Source: Aurantiochytrium sp. KH105 (lineage: Eukaryota; Sar; Bigyra; Thraustochytrida; Thraustochytriidae). Taken from it: a stretch of 64,000 nt of DNA. The stretch lies in assembly GCA_003116975.1 (NCBI GenBank), contig BGKB01000061.1, positions 248,001 through 312,000 on the forward strand. The letters run 5' to 3'. This document shows positions 19,670 through 30,856 of the stretch, in pieces (the first letter of the stretch is position 1; each line of letters starts with the position of its first letter). The position numbers were made by a program, and so were the translations under genes. The notes below the pieces were generated by a model. The model was not told the origin of the DNA. It saw only the letters and a program-made list of their open reading frames with translations, and did no database searches.

Positions 19670-22372
19670 GGTTGATGTCTCCGTGCGCTGCGTCCCGCGA
19701 CGAAAACTCGTTCAAGATACGTGTCTCTCTCGCACGCACCGACGCGTCGCGGTCAGGGTTCCGAAGCGGCCGGGGCACTTGATTTGAGGCGAGTGATGAT
19801 ATTTAGGGCTCCCCTGCCCAATGACGGATAGAAATTAGATTCGCTTATAATACGTAGGCTACTATCAGCAATTCCTTCGTTTCTACTTCAAGGTCAGTAA
19901 AAGCTTGTTTCAAGTCAAGTCTTGTTGAATTTGTAATTGTAGAAGCTCAGGAACCGAACAGCATCATACAGTCAAAATTGCCATAAGCAAGACGTTTTCA
20001 TCAAACTACCCGCCGGTGGAAATTGGTGATTGACCAACAAATGTCCTCAGCCCGCGACCTGCTACGAACAACACTCTATTCACCGCATCTGTCAGCATGA
20101 AGGATCGTTCTGAACTATGAGACGTCCACCGCGCAAATTCTAACGTATACGATGGGCTAGAGCGTGACCGTCTCATGATTTTTCACTCAAAACCAAGACT
20201 TGGCTTGACTTAGCCTACGGTAATATGGCCATTTATGTGTTGCTCGGCTTATGAGCCAGACAGCCAAACTTTTGCTTCACTTCTGCTTCATTTCATTTCA
20301 CTCTTACTGTTCTTGCAAAGTCCGTTTCCTTCGTCATCATCCACCATTCCCTCGTCTCCGATCAGGACTTTGAAAAAAAAGAAAGTCGTTGACACGCAAG
20401 CTGTTGCCAGCGCGTGCTGCCAACCTACCTGCCTACCTACCTATTTCAACATATGACAAGCGTTCTCCCGTCTCGACGTGGGAACCGTTCGTCCTGCTGT
20501 GCAGTGCTCTTCGCTCCATTGGCCCACTTGGTTGGCCGTCTGACTCACCAGTGGCCCGGCCTAACGTTGTGCCGAACTTGATTATGGCCCTGCTGTTGAC
20601 TTGCGCCTCGCATCGGTCGCCAACTCGGTCCAGCTCGAGACTTGAGACTGAGCCAACTCGGGATGTGCATCCACTCTTGCTGCGGACAATGATGCGGGAC
20701 TTGTGTGGTATACCAGAAGTGGATATTTGTCCCCACAGCATGGCCCCAGTGACGCGGCCCGTCCGTGTGCAGCAAGCCAGCCAGCCAGCCAGCCGTGGCC
20801 GTGACTGACAATACCTTTGATTTGAGGGCTTGGGTGGGACGTCTCGATTGGGCACAAGGAAGCCCAAGGTCGGCTCAAGGCTGGCATGCTCAAAACTTCG
20901 GACGACCCCTTCCTCCTTTTTCGCTTTCGCGCGTGCTCGAAAATGCACCACTGAAGACCGCGAATTTTGTTAGTGGACAAAGGTGTACGCATCAGCCGCG
21001 GGCGGTTCCTACGCCTTCTCTTTTTCCAATACGACAAGACGGCAGCAACCTTATTCAGCACATCAATCTTTTTTCCTGCAGAACTGAGGACGTGCGAAAG
21101 GCCCCGGAGATTCACCTGCGTTGTTCGAGTCGAGCTGCCATGGCTGGCTTACCAATTGCCATGGTTGATGTCTCGGACAAGAATCTCGCTGGAACCGCTC
21201 ACAACGCGAAACTCGACGGACTGTTCGCCGACGCCGCAAACAATCCTGAAGAAGCGACAATCTGAACGAGCATCGATCTGCCCATCAGGGACGTTTATCT
21301 CTCCTCGCCACGGCAGCCACCAGCCAGAGGACACGAGTCGCGAATCGCACGGGTTCGGGACTCGTGCTCCTCGCACAGAGAGTCGCACCCCGCCCCGCTG
21401 GCCGCTGCCTGTCCTACTGCGATCTCCTCGCCTCTCCGCGGCGTCCAACCTGCCACCATGGCTGAAGTGCCCGGCGGCTACGAGCCGAGCCTGGCCGCGT
21501 CCGCGCGTCGGAACTCGTTTGCCGCACTTCTTACCGTCGCGCCCCCACACCTCCCTGGCCTGGCTGTGGCCGGGGCTGTGGCCGGGGTGGGTGGCCCTGG
21601 CCGCGGGTCCTCGCTCGTCCTCGACGGACCCCGGCCCTCGCGCACAGCAAAGCAATGCTCGCGCTGCTTCAACTCGCGCGGCCCTCGCGCTCTCCCTCGG
21701 CCTCCAGTCCGCGCGTCTGGCTCGGCGCCCCGCCTGGTACCGAGCCCCTCGACGCTCCCTCTGCGGCAGCCAGGAGAACAGACGCGCGCGACCAGCCCGG
21801 CCCAGCCCAGCCCAGCCCAGCCCGGCCCAAACCAACGAGGAGAGAGAGGCGTCGAGTCCTCGTCCCGGGACGCCGGCCGAAGACAGTCGCCAGGGCCGGT
21901 CGCCCTGGTCGCCGGCCACGCGGCGCGGGCGCGGGTCCCGTCTCGGGCCTCGGGCCGCGGCGCTGGACACGGGCCGCGCGCGAGGTCCCGGCCAGGGGAG
22001 CGCAGCTTGTTTGACACTCGGATGTGAGGGGCGAGGAGGGGAAGCGCGCGGGGCGTCTCTCTGCGCGTTGTAGCAGGGGCAGTGAAGAGTGGGAGCAAAG
22101 AGAGGGGGAACGGCACCTTGAACGTGTCCAGGACCGGGCACCCGTCGCGGACCAACGCAGTTCAATGCAGGACAAACGGGCTGGTGAAGGGAGGGAAAAG
22201 GGGAGAGGGAGGGAAAAGAGGGGAGAGAGGGAAAAGGATCTCGCGCGAAAGGGCCAGCAGAGATCGAGCAAACCCGAAACGCCGAAGAGCAAACTCAAGC
22301 ACAAGCACAAACAACACAAGAAGAAGAAGAAGAAGAAGAAGAAGAAGAAGAAGAAGAAGAAGAAGAAAGAAG
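19670..22372. other. Long spacer, promoter side of two genes
   Basis: Lies between the start of PTPA-TIP41 (minus) and the first cysteine-rich gene (plus). 19800-20400 is AT-rich with no gene. A 41-residue frame at 21140-21265 (MAGLPIAMVDVSDKNL...) is the only tidy short ORF and has no known relative. 21300-22050 is very GC-rich, with GCCCA/GCCCG pentamers at about 21797-21832. 22080-22370 is strongly purine-rich and ends in an AAG repeat at the start codon. Confidence 0.45.
22318..22371 (+). repeat. (AAG)n tract in the 5' leader
   Basis: About 17 AAG units run up to the start codon at 22373, within a ~290-base purine-rich leader. Confidence 0.92.
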
Positions 22373-23989
22373 ATGCGAGGCGCAGCGGCAATCCTTGCCG
22401 TGCTGGCATCGCTCGTTGTCGCCAGCTACGCTGACGACGAGTGCGGAGCCCGCAACCAGGCACCCTGCGGCGGAGAATCCTGCGAAGAAGGCCTCGTCAA
22501 ATACACCTACACCAACAGCAACAGCGATACCGTCACCGTATGCTCTCCTTGCGGCTACTGGAACCGTCTCCCCTGCACGGCGGAGGGCACCGAGCCGTGC
22601 GCTGCTGGTTATGCGGTTGATACGGAAGGTTTAATCACCACGGAAGGGACGTGCATCGACTGTGGCACCAACAAGCGCCCTGTATGCACTCACGACGGCG
22701 AAGAGCCTTGCGAGAATGGCTACTACGAGAAGGACGGCTACTGCTACACTTGCGGCATCGAGGGCGTCGCCTTTTGCGAGGGTCAGAACAAGTGCCTTCC
22801 TGGCTACACGCCCATGCTTGATAACACCGAGGCGTGCACGCGTTGTGGCTACAAGGACACGCCCGCTTGTGCCAACCCGAACGAGTCGCCGTGCGGCAAC
22901 GGCCTTGGTGTCAACGAGGACAGTGGTCTTTGCGAATATTGCGGCACAGCGGGAAAACCTGGCTGCGAGACAACGTGCGAGCCGTGCAGAACTGGTCTTG
23001 CTCTCGACGGCGAGGGTCTTTGCCAGTACTGCGGCTGGAACAAGAAGATTTGGTGCACGAATCAGGGCGAAGACATTTGCCGCAACGGGCTCACTCCTGC
23101 CGAAGATGGTACTTGCCAGGCATGCGGATCAAATGGCCAGCACCAGTGCGGCATCATGGGAACGCACATCGCCGAAAAGTGGGATCTTGGCAGCTCTGGT
23201 GAATATTTCGACCTTCTCAAGGACGCATTCTACTTTAAGCCTGTGAACGACGACCAATACATTGTCACCAAGGAGAACCGCGGCGATGCTCATCTTGGTG
23301 ATGTCGCGTCCGCGTCAACGATCGGAAGCGACATTACCTCGTCAATGACCGTCAACCTCGACTTCGACTTCCCCTTTTACGGCACCACGTACCGCTCGCT
23401 GTGCCTGAGCCCCCAAGGTCACCTGGTATTTACCGATACGGATGTGCAGGAGCAGGACTGCGCTCTCGTCGAGAATACGGCCATCACGCTTGATACGCAT
23501 TACAGCGCAAAGCGCATCAGCTTCAACTTTAATTCGTGGGTTCCCGAATGCACGAGCAATGGCATCGGCTGCATCGGTGCAAAGCAAGGTATTCTTACTG
23601 ATGGACGTAAGTTCATGATGGTGAAGCTGCTCAACGTTGTCGATGAGACCGGCTGGTGGCAGGGCAGTCTTGAAGAGACGTGGGCCCAAATCACGGTTCG
23701 CATCATCGATGACGGTGAGATTCAAATGTACACGCGCGCTGGTCGCTCCCGCGATGGCATCATGGGTCTCTCGCCGGGGTACCCGCCGCTTAGCTTCGAC
23801 GATGTCAACTTTTCGGGCGAGTTCTGCAAGCCTGGAACGACGCCGATCGGCGATGGCACGTGCGCAAAATGCGGCGGCAAGAACCAGCCCATTTGCAGGA
23901 ACAGCAACACGGACAGTCCTTGCAAGAACAACTTTGTCCAAGAGACTGATGTGGACGGCAAGAAGACGGGATACTGTGTGCGAGCGTAA
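22373..23989 (+). CDS. Secreted cysteine-rich protein, array copy A
   Basis: 538 residues. A signal peptide (AAAILAVLASLVVASYA) is followed by about 260 residues of short Cys modules of the form CG-x(3)-[KR]-P-x-C-x-PC-x(2)-G-x-C-x(2)-C. A ~220-residue domain comes next (YFKPVNDDQYIVTKE, LDFDFPFYGTTYRSLCLSPQGHLVF, RISFNF, QITVRIIDDGEIQMY, DGIMGLSPGY), then one more Cys module to CVRA. The FPFYG...SPQGHLVF strand pair resembles the beta-sandwich of nidogen/plexin-domain-containing (PLXDC) proteins; this is inference. Probably extracellular, wall or scale material or an adhesin. Its first ~90 coding bases match copy B almost perfectly, its middle matches B and C, and its last part is distinct. 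ATG chosen because it starts the signal peptide. Confidence 0.9.
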   Translation: MRGAAAILAVLASLVVASYADDECGARNQAPCGGESCEEGLVKYTYTNSNSDTVTVCSPCGYWNRLPCTAEGTEPCAAGYAVDTEGLITTEGTCIDCGTNKRPVCTHDGEEPCENGYYEKDGYCYTCGIEGVAFCEGQNKCLPGYTPMLDNTEACTRCGYKDTPACANPNESPCGNGLGVNEDSGLCEYCGTAGKPGCETTCEPCRTGLALDGEGLCQYCGWNKKIWCTNQGEDICRNGLTPAEDGTCQACGSNGQHQCGIMGTHIAEKWDLGSSGEYFDLLKDAFYFKPVNDDQYIVTKENRGDAHLGDVASASTIGSDITSSMTVNLDFDFPFYGTTYRSLCLSPQGHLVFTDTDVQEQDCALVENTAITLDTHYSAKRISFNFNSWVPECTSNGIGCIGAKQGILTDGRKFMMVKLLNVVDETGWWQGSLEETWAQITVRIIDDGEIQMYTRAGRSRDGIMGLSPGYPPLSFDDVNFSGEFCKPGTTPIGDGTCAKCGGKNQPICRNSNTDSPCKNNFVQETDVDGKKTGYCVRA

Positions 23990-26065
23990 TTTCCACCCCT
24001 CAAAAAAAGTTCTATAAGAAATTTTGACAATAGATGACGAATGCTGGTGATGTAAGAAAAGAGTTTCGTTCGATGCGTGTTTTAATCAGAAAATGTATAC
24101 ATATTGATTCTGCCGCCTGTCATCGTGAAGAGCTCTGGAAAAGAGTGTTCTGGCTGGCGACGCTTTGCGCAGGGCAATATCGGCCCGCGTCCGCTCGTTC
24201 TTCCGCTCGTCCGCTCGCCCGCTCGCTCGCGCGCCAGCATGCTTCAGACCGCGTCGAAGATCGACGTACGACTCTTGCGCCTCGACAGCTTGAGCCTATG
24301 TGGGAGCAACTGTGGCGTTTTGTCCCCGCAGCGGACTTCAACCGGGGCCAATCAACTTACTACATGGATGGTCGAATACGAGAGCCAGCGACTACCCAAT
24401 TGGCGGTGAGCACGAATAAGTCTTGTCCGCCCGCATTCTTTCCAGCCGTCCCCTCAAGTATACTTTCTTGTGCAGCGAAGCTGCTGGATAGGCTGGCTGC
24501 TGCCGCCGTGATTGTGATCGGTTCTGGGAGAGCGGCCAGTCGTTCCGGCCATCGTCGCGCTGGCCGCCAGTCTCCCCGCCCTTCTTTTCTTTTCTTTTCT
24601 TTTCTTTCCTTTTCTTTTCTTTTCTTTTTCTACAAGATTTACGGGCCAAGCGCCGAGGAGTGCTCGACGCAGCTGCTTCGATGACACGTCGAGCGATCAG
24701 AGATCCCGGCCGTGCGTCCATGCCAGGCTCTTCGTTGGGCGCGCGTTCTCCTCCACCTCCGCAGTTTGTGCGTCACTCCTCTGTCCACGAAAAGACTTGA
24801 TTGCACACACGCGTCCCTGCAGTCATGTTACTGTCAGGTCCCGACTCGACTGCGAGTTGCCTGCGCCTCATCGCTTGGTTGAAAAAGTGGGGAACATCAG
24901 CCAAGGCAGCCAGCTACCAAGCCACCATGACCACTCCAGGTTCGGCCAGCTATCAGTGACAGGCCAGCCACCCCCACGTGGCAGCTGCCTGCAGCGCCCT
25001 CGGCCCCGGCGCGGCCCGCGCCTTGCCCGATCGCTAGACGGCCGCCAGTCGGGCCGCCGGGCACGGAGAGAGAGAGAGAGAGAGAGGAAGAGAAGCGAAG
25101 GCGACGGCGGAAGCCTCGGCTGCGGGGCGAGCGGGGGAGTGCGGGCTACTTTCATTCATTCTTCCTTCCTTCCTATTTCCTGTCCATCTATCTGGCCGAG
25201 GCCGTCCGAAAAGATGCGAGTCCAGATCCGCCGGCGGCCGCCACCCGGGATTGCAGTGGACACCGCCCGCACGTGGGGAGCGGCCGCTGCGCCCGGGAGA
25301 ACGAATGGACGTACTTTCTTCCCGGCGCGCCGACAGCGCTGTCGCCTGCCTGGCAGCCCGCCAGCCGCCCGCCAGCCGCAGGCTGTGCGATGTGGTAGAG
25401 GCTTACTTGATTTGTCTGCGCACGCAGAAAACCCCCCTCCGATCGTTGAGCCCGCCGTAGTTCGGCCGCAAGAAGTCTGAGCAGACAACTCGAGTCAAGA
25501 CACACGAAGAGCTTCGTCTCGCGGCGTCTTCGCGCCCGGCCGCTCTCCCGGGCCGGGCCGGGCCGGCTGCCAGCCTCGACGATCTTTCGGGACATGGACA
25601 ACGCACCAACCGGGCGTCCGGGAGAGCGAGGTCTCAGAGAACGAGGGGCTGGAGTGGAGATCCCTCACTGCGCTGCACTGGCTTGAGCTGTACATGGCAC
25701 GATGTGCATGCAGGGCACGATGTGCATGCAGCGCACAGAGGCAGTGGACACGCGAGCTCACCGCTGGACGCGGGCCGCCGCGGACGTACCGCTCCGGGAC
25801 CTCGGGACAACAAGTTCGTAGAATTACCTCCCGCTTGGCCATGCGGGAGAGCGACGCGGCGGAGGGGAGACCAGCCGACTCGCGGTGATGACTTGGAACT
25901 GCATTACATTGCGAGTTAAGGGGTGGAGGATCACGAGACAAGAGCAAGGAAGCAGCAGGGATGTTTCGCGAGAAGCAAACCTGAAACTCTTGCGACTCAA
26001 GCTCAAGCAGCTCAGCCACCCAAGCACAAGTGAACGAGAGGCGCACCATCGCTCGAAGACTGAAG
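23990..26065. other. Spacer between array copies A and B
   Basis: No gene supported. It holds a (TTTTC)n tract at 24583-24630, an (AG)n tract near 25068-25087, a 16-base direct duplication GCACGATGTGCATGCA at about 25697-25729, and a GGGCC/GGCCG run at 25552-25572. The last 100 bases share CTCAAGC-type leader sequence with copy A. Confidence 0.5.
24583..24630. repeat. (TTTTC)n microsatellite
   Basis: About nine imperfect pentamers in the spacer between the first two array genes. Confidence 0.9.
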
Positions 26066-27685
26066 ATGCGAAGCGCAGCGGCAATCCTTGCCGTGCTGGC
26101 ATCGCTCGTTGTCGCCAGCTACGCTGACGACGAGTGCGGAGCCCGCAACCAGCCACCCTGCAATGGAGATCAATCCTGCGAAGAAGGCCTCGTCGAATAC
26201 ACCTACACCAACGGCGACAGCCAGATCGTCACCGTATGCTCCCCTTGCGGCCACTGGAACCGTCTCCCCTGCACGGCGGAGGACACCGACCCGTGCGCTG
26301 CCGGACTCGCGATCGATGCCGAGGGCAAAGTTACCACCCCTGGAACCTGCATTGGCTGCGGCACCAACAAGCGCCCTGTATGCACTCATGACGGCGAAGA
26401 GCCTTGCGAGAATGGCTACTACGAGAAGGACGGCTACTGCTACACTTGCGGCATCGAGGGCGCCGCCTTTTGCGAGGGTCAGAACAAGTGCCTTCCTGGC
26501 TACACGCCCATGCTTGATGACACCGAGGAGGCGTGCACGCGTTGTGGCTACAAGGACATGCCCGCTTGTGCCAACCCGAACGAGTCGCCGTGCAGCAACG
26601 GCCTTGGTGTCAACGAGGACAGTGGTCGCTGCGAATATTGCGGCACAGCGGGAAAACCTGGCTGCGAGACAACGTGCGAGCCGTGCAGAACTGGTCTTGC
26701 TCTCGACGGCGACGGTCTTTGCCAGTACTGCGGCTGGAACAAGAGGGTCTGGTGCACGAATCAGGGCGAAGACATTTGCCGCAACGGGCTCACTCCTGCC
26801 GAAGATGGTACTTGCCAGGCATGCGGATCGAATGGCAAGCCTCAATGCGGTATCATGGGAACCCACCTTGCGGAGGTCTGGGAGTTCGACGGCGAGCCTG
26901 GCGAGTCGTTTGACATTACCGGGACAGCGTTTTCATTCAAGGCTGTCACAGATGACCAGTACCGCGTCACCAAAGAGCCGCGCGGCAACAACTACCTTGG
27001 AGGCGCTACATCTTCCTCTTGGCTTGCAACGGACATTCAGGAGCCAATGAACTTTGATCTGGACTTTGAATTTCCCTTTTACGGCACCAAGTACAGCTCG
27101 TTGTGTTTGAGCTCGCAGGGCCATATTGTCTTTCCCGACACCGAGGGACTCTTCACTGGTTGCGAACTGATTGACACGGAGACGCCCATTACATTGGAAA
27201 CGCACTACAACGCCAAGCGCATCAGCTTCTCCTTTGATCACTGGGTTCCTACATGCGGAGAGAAAAACCTCGGCTGCATGCGCGCCAGAAAGGGTGAGCT
27301 CGAGGATGGCCGCAAGTTTTTCATGGTGAACATGCTCAATGTCCCCGATGTGTCGAACCCGGCCTACGACCTCAACGTTGCGCAGGTGCAGGTCCGCATC
27401 ATGAGTGATGGCGAGATTCAAATGTACACGCGCTGGTCGCGCTCTCGAGACGGTATCATGGGAATTTCACCGGGCTACGCGCCGCTCACCTACGAGGAAG
27501 TCAACTTTTCGGGCGAGTTCTGCAAGCCCCGCACGACCCCCTTGGCCGATGGCACCTGCGCAACCTGTGGCGGGAAGAACCAGCCCATTTGCGAAAACAG
27601 CAAGTCAGACGAACCTTGCCGCAACAGATTTGTCGAGGAGGTCGACGACGAAGGTAAAGAGACCGGTCTCTGCGTGCGGCCTTAA
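26066..27685 (+). CDS. Secreted cysteine-rich protein, array copy B
   Basis: 539 residues, same plan as copy A: signal peptide AAAILAVLASLVVASYA, Cys modules to about residue 270, the FEFPFYGTKYSSLCLSSQGHIVF beta-sandwich-like domain, and a final Cys module ending GLCVRP. The start at 26066 lies in nearly the same sequence context as copy A (GAAGATGCGAAGCGCAGCGG). Upstream in frame only 12 codons precede it. From about 26670 to the end it is almost the same as copy C; its signal peptide is that of copy A. No intron. Function unknown; all copies keep the Cys spacing, so they are likely expressed, disulphide-bonded surface or secreted proteins. Confidence 0.9.
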   Translation: MRSAAAILAVLASLVVASYADDECGARNQPPCNGDQSCEEGLVEYTYTNGDSQIVTVCSPCGHWNRLPCTAEDTDPCAAGLAIDAEGKVTTPGTCIGCGTNKRPVCTHDGEEPCENGYYEKDGYCYTCGIEGAAFCEGQNKCLPGYTPMLDDTEEACTRCGYKDMPACANPNESPCSNGLGVNEDSGRCEYCGTAGKPGCETTCEPCRTGLALDGDGLCQYCGWNKRVWCTNQGEDICRNGLTPAEDGTCQACGSNGKPQCGIMGTHLAEVWEFDGEPGESFDITGTAFSFKAVTDDQYRVTKEPRGNNYLGGATSSSWLATDIQEPMNFDLDFEFPFYGTKYSSLCLSSQGHIVFPDTEGLFTGCELIDTETPITLETHYNAKRISFSFDHWVPTCGEKNLGCMRARKGELEDGRKFFMVNMLNVPDVSNPAYDLNVAQVQVRIMSDGEIQMYTRWSRSRDGIMGISPGYAPLTYEEVNFSGEFCKPRTTPLADGTCATCGGKNQPICENSKSDEPCRNRFVEEVDDEGKETGLCVRP

Positions 27686-29227
27686 AGAGAAGAATTACGA
27701 ACCTCTGAAGATATTCATACAGTCATTCATATCTGAAGAAGAATTACGGTCCGAGACATTCAATCACACTCGAATCATGCAACAGAATCAGAGGTAATCA
27801 TTTTTTTTCAAGTTTCTACATCCTCAAACTGTGTTTCTTACCAAATTTCATCATATAAGGACAATAAGTTTTGCGTTTGATCATCAATCCAAAGGTGAAA
27901 ATAGCTGCAAAGGATCCCTTGTTTGTGGGAGGTGGAACTGACCTTAACTTGCAGGACTAGAAACATCGCGAACTGAAGTGCACTTTAAACTTTCAAAATA
28001 AGAAAGTACAGGACAGTAAAAGCCCGCTCACCCGGGCGTAGAAATGCGCACGGGCTTGTGGGAGGTAGAAGTTTCAAATCGGTTCGAGAAACGCGCTCCA
28101 ACGCTGCAAAAATGCGTGGCAATGCAGTCAGTGGCATGACTTGCATCGGCCCAGAATGTCGACCAAGTCCAGCGCGACGCAGCAGTAGTCCAGCGCAAGA
28201 CACGGGACAGCTCACTCTCTTTTTTTGTCCGCGTAGGACAGGTCGTTCAAAGACTCATCCAGCTTAGCGTGTCAACGTCCTTCATCCGGCGCTACTGCAC
28301 ATCGGATGTCCTGGATCAAGTTTGCAATCGGACATCGGTCTTCCATCGTGCAAGCGCTTCTTCCCTTCTCCTTTTTTCTCCGAGTGGCACAAGAAGATGT
28401 TGCGTCCCGGACGGCCGCGTGCTGGTGGGTCGGGCGATGCAAGAAACTCGAATAGCCAGCGGCGAAACGAAAGAGAGGCCAGCCTCCACACCGTGGCATT
28501 CGGTCTTGTCCCAAACCGCGAGTCGTACTTCGTACTATTCTTCTCCCACTTTGACAGTATGATTTACTCATTTAGTAGTCAGTTTATAAAGTAAAGAATA
28601 CGAGCTCTACTGCACTTGTACTTTATCCATCTCCTCCCCTCACCTCCCCTCACCTCACCTCACCTCTCCTCACCTCTCCCCGTTGGACAAGAAGTCGGAC
28701 AACACCGAGCCGGGAAGGCCATTCTGGACGCGGGCCTCGAGATGAGGGCGCCGCGCTCGCTCTCGTCCGAGTCGGCACGTGCGCCAGGCGATTTGGCTGC
28801 CGGCCGCTCAGCTCATATGCATCAGCTAAGCCTATTTCGTATGACCCACTCTTAGACCGTGAATCCATTTTTGTGCACGGGACACATTCCGCGCCAACAC
28901 GAACTTGATTGGCTTCGGGGAGATACGCGCTCGCCCTTTCTCTTGCTTTTCCTGGATTTTGACTCACCGAATGAGGGCCACGCCGGGAGTCCCTGGGCCT
29001 GAAAGCGCACGCTCGTAGTCCCGAATGCCAAAGACCAGGCCTTGTGCCTAGCCTTGCGCTGCGCGCGAGCAAGGACAGGCAAAGGCCGCCGCGACTGAAG
29101 CGCGCCGCCGTGTTGCACATCAACACGGGCACATAGAAAAGCAAACCCAAAACACGCGAGTACAAAAAAGCAAAGCGAGGAGAAAAGCCTACTCCAGCCC
29201 AGCCTTCGCTTGAGAAAAGAAGCAATC
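27686..29227. other. Spacer between array copies B and C
   Basis: AT-rich after the stop of copy B, with no gene supported. Includes a CTCAC/CTCCC pyrimidine repeat at about 28625-28681. Copy C is preceded by about 100 A-rich bases (28120 onward has no coding signal). Confidence 0.5.
28625..28681. repeat. CTCAC/CTCCC pyrimidine repeat
   Basis: Imperfect pentamer repeat in the spacer upstream of copy C. Confidence 0.85.
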
Positions 29228-30856
29228 ATGATCTCGAAAACGAATAGGCTCGCAATGCTGGGCGTTCTTGCTTCGCTCATCGCTATTAGCCACGCTGATG
29301 GCGAGTGCGGAGCTCGCAACCAGGCACCCTGCAATGGAGAACAATCCTGCGAAGAAGGCCTCGTCGAATACACCTACACCAACAGCGACAGCGAGACCGT
29401 CACCGTATGCTCCCCTTGCGGCCACTGGAACCGTCTCCCCTGCACGGTGGAGGGCACCGAGCCGTGCGCTGCCGGACTCGCGATCGATACCGAGGGCAAA
29501 GTTACTACCGCTGGAACCTGCATTGGCTGCGGCACCAACAAGCGCCCTGTATGCACTCATGACGGCGAAGAGCCTTGCGAGAATGGCTACTACGAGAAGG
29601 ACGGCTACTGCTACACTTGCGGCATCGAGGGCGCCGCCTTTTGCGAGGGTCAGAACAAGTGCCTTCCTGGCTACACGCCCATGCTTGATAACACCGAGGA
29701 GGCGTGCACGCGTTGTGGCTACAAGGACATGCCCGCTTGTGCCAACCCGAACGAGTCGCCGTGCAGCAACGGCCTTGGTGTCAATCACGACAGTGGTCTC
29801 TGCGAATATTGCGGCACAGCGGGAAAACCTGGCTGCGAGACAACGTGCGAGCCGTGCAGAACTGGTCTTGCTCTCGACGGCGACGGTCTTTGCCAGTACT
29901 GCGGCTGGAGCAAGAGGGTCTGGTGCACGAATCAGGGCGAAGACATTTGCCGCAACGGGCTCACTCCTGCCGAAGATGGTACTTGCCAGGCATGCGGATC
30001 GAATGGCAAGCCTCAATGCGGTATCATGGGAACCCACCTTGCGGAGGTCTGGGAGTTCAACGGCGAGTCTGGCGAGTCGTTTGACATTACCGGGACAGCG
30101 TTTTCATTCAAGGCTGTCACAGATGACCAGTACCGCGTCACCAAAGAGCCGCGTGGCAACAACTACCTTGGAGGCGCTGCTTCCATGGAATACCTTCTTC
30201 GTAACATCACCGAGCCAGAAACCTTTGATCTGGACTTTGAATTTCCCTTTTACGGCACCAAGTACAGCTCGTTGTGTTTGAGCTCGCAAGGCCATATTGT
30301 CTTTCCCGACACCGAGGGACTCTTCACTGGCTGCGAACTGATTGACACGGAGACGCCCATTACATTGGAAACGCACTACAACGCCAAGCGCATTAGCTTC
30401 TCCTTTGATCACTGGACGCCTAGCTGCGGAGACAAGGGTCTTGGTTGCATGCATGCAAGAAAAGGTGTGCTCGAGGATGGTCGCAAGTTTTTCATGGTAA
30501 GCATGCTCAACGTCGCCGATGTGTCGAACCCGGCCTACGACCTCAACGTTGCACAAGTGCAGACCCGCATCATGAGTGATGGCGAGATTCAAATGTACAC
30601 GCGCTGGTCGCGCTCGCGGGACGGTCTCATGGGCATCTCGCCGGGCTACGCGCCGCTCAACTACGAGGAGGTCAACTTTTCGGGCGAGTTCTGCAACCCC
30701 CGCACGACCCCCTTGGCCGATGGCACCTGCGCAACCTGTGGCGGGAAGAACCAGCCCATTTGCGAAAACAGCAAATCAGACGAGCCTTGTCGCAACAACT
30801 ATGTTGAGGAAACCGATGAAGACGGCAAAAAGACCGGGCTCTGCGTTCGCGCGTAA
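29228..30856 (+). CDS. Secreted cysteine-rich protein, array copy C
   Basis: 542 residues. The signal peptide differs from A and B (MISKTNRLAMLGVLASLIAISHA), but from residue ~24 (GECGARNQAPC) the protein is nearly the same as B through the Cys modules and most of the FEFPFYGTKYSSLCLSSQGHIVF domain. Differences cluster at two places: about 30180-30225 (SMEYLLRNITEPET against SSSWLATDIQEPMN in B) and 30410-30480. It ends GLCVRA. The in-frame extension upstream begins at TTG only, so the ATG at 29228 is the start. Confidence 0.9.
   Translation: MISKTNRLAMLGVLASLIAISHADGECGARNQAPCNGEQSCEEGLVEYTYTNSDSETVTVCSPCGHWNRLPCTVEGTEPCAAGLAIDTEGKVTTAGTCIGCGTNKRPVCTHDGEEPCENGYYEKDGYCYTCGIEGAAFCEGQNKCLPGYTPMLDNTEEACTRCGYKDMPACANPNESPCSNGLGVNHDSGLCEYCGTAGKPGCETTCEPCRTGLALDGDGLCQYCGWSKRVWCTNQGEDICRNGLTPAEDGTCQACGSNGKPQCGIMGTHLAEVWEFNGESGESFDITGTAFSFKAVTDDQYRVTKEPRGNNYLGGAASMEYLLRNITEPETFDLDFEFPFYGTKYSSLCLSSQGHIVFPDTEGLFTGCELIDTETPITLETHYNAKRISFSFDHWTPSCGDKGLGCMHARKGVLEDGRKFFMVSMLNVADVSNPAYDLNVAQVQTRIMSDGEIQMYTRWSRSRDGLMGISPGYAPLNYEEVNFSGEFCNPRTTPLADGTCATCGGKNQPICENSKSDEPCRNNYVEETDEDGKKTGLCVRA

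Noticed and set aside
19664-19682. Shared 17-base word (near GCCATGGTTGATGTCTC) at 19666 and 21159
   Set aside because: A single short match is not far from chance in 64 kb, and the flanks do not continue.
20967-22165. Long plus and minus frames in the GC-rich spacer
   Set aside because: Arg/Pro/Ala-rich on both strands at once, typical of GC-driven open frames, with no domain.
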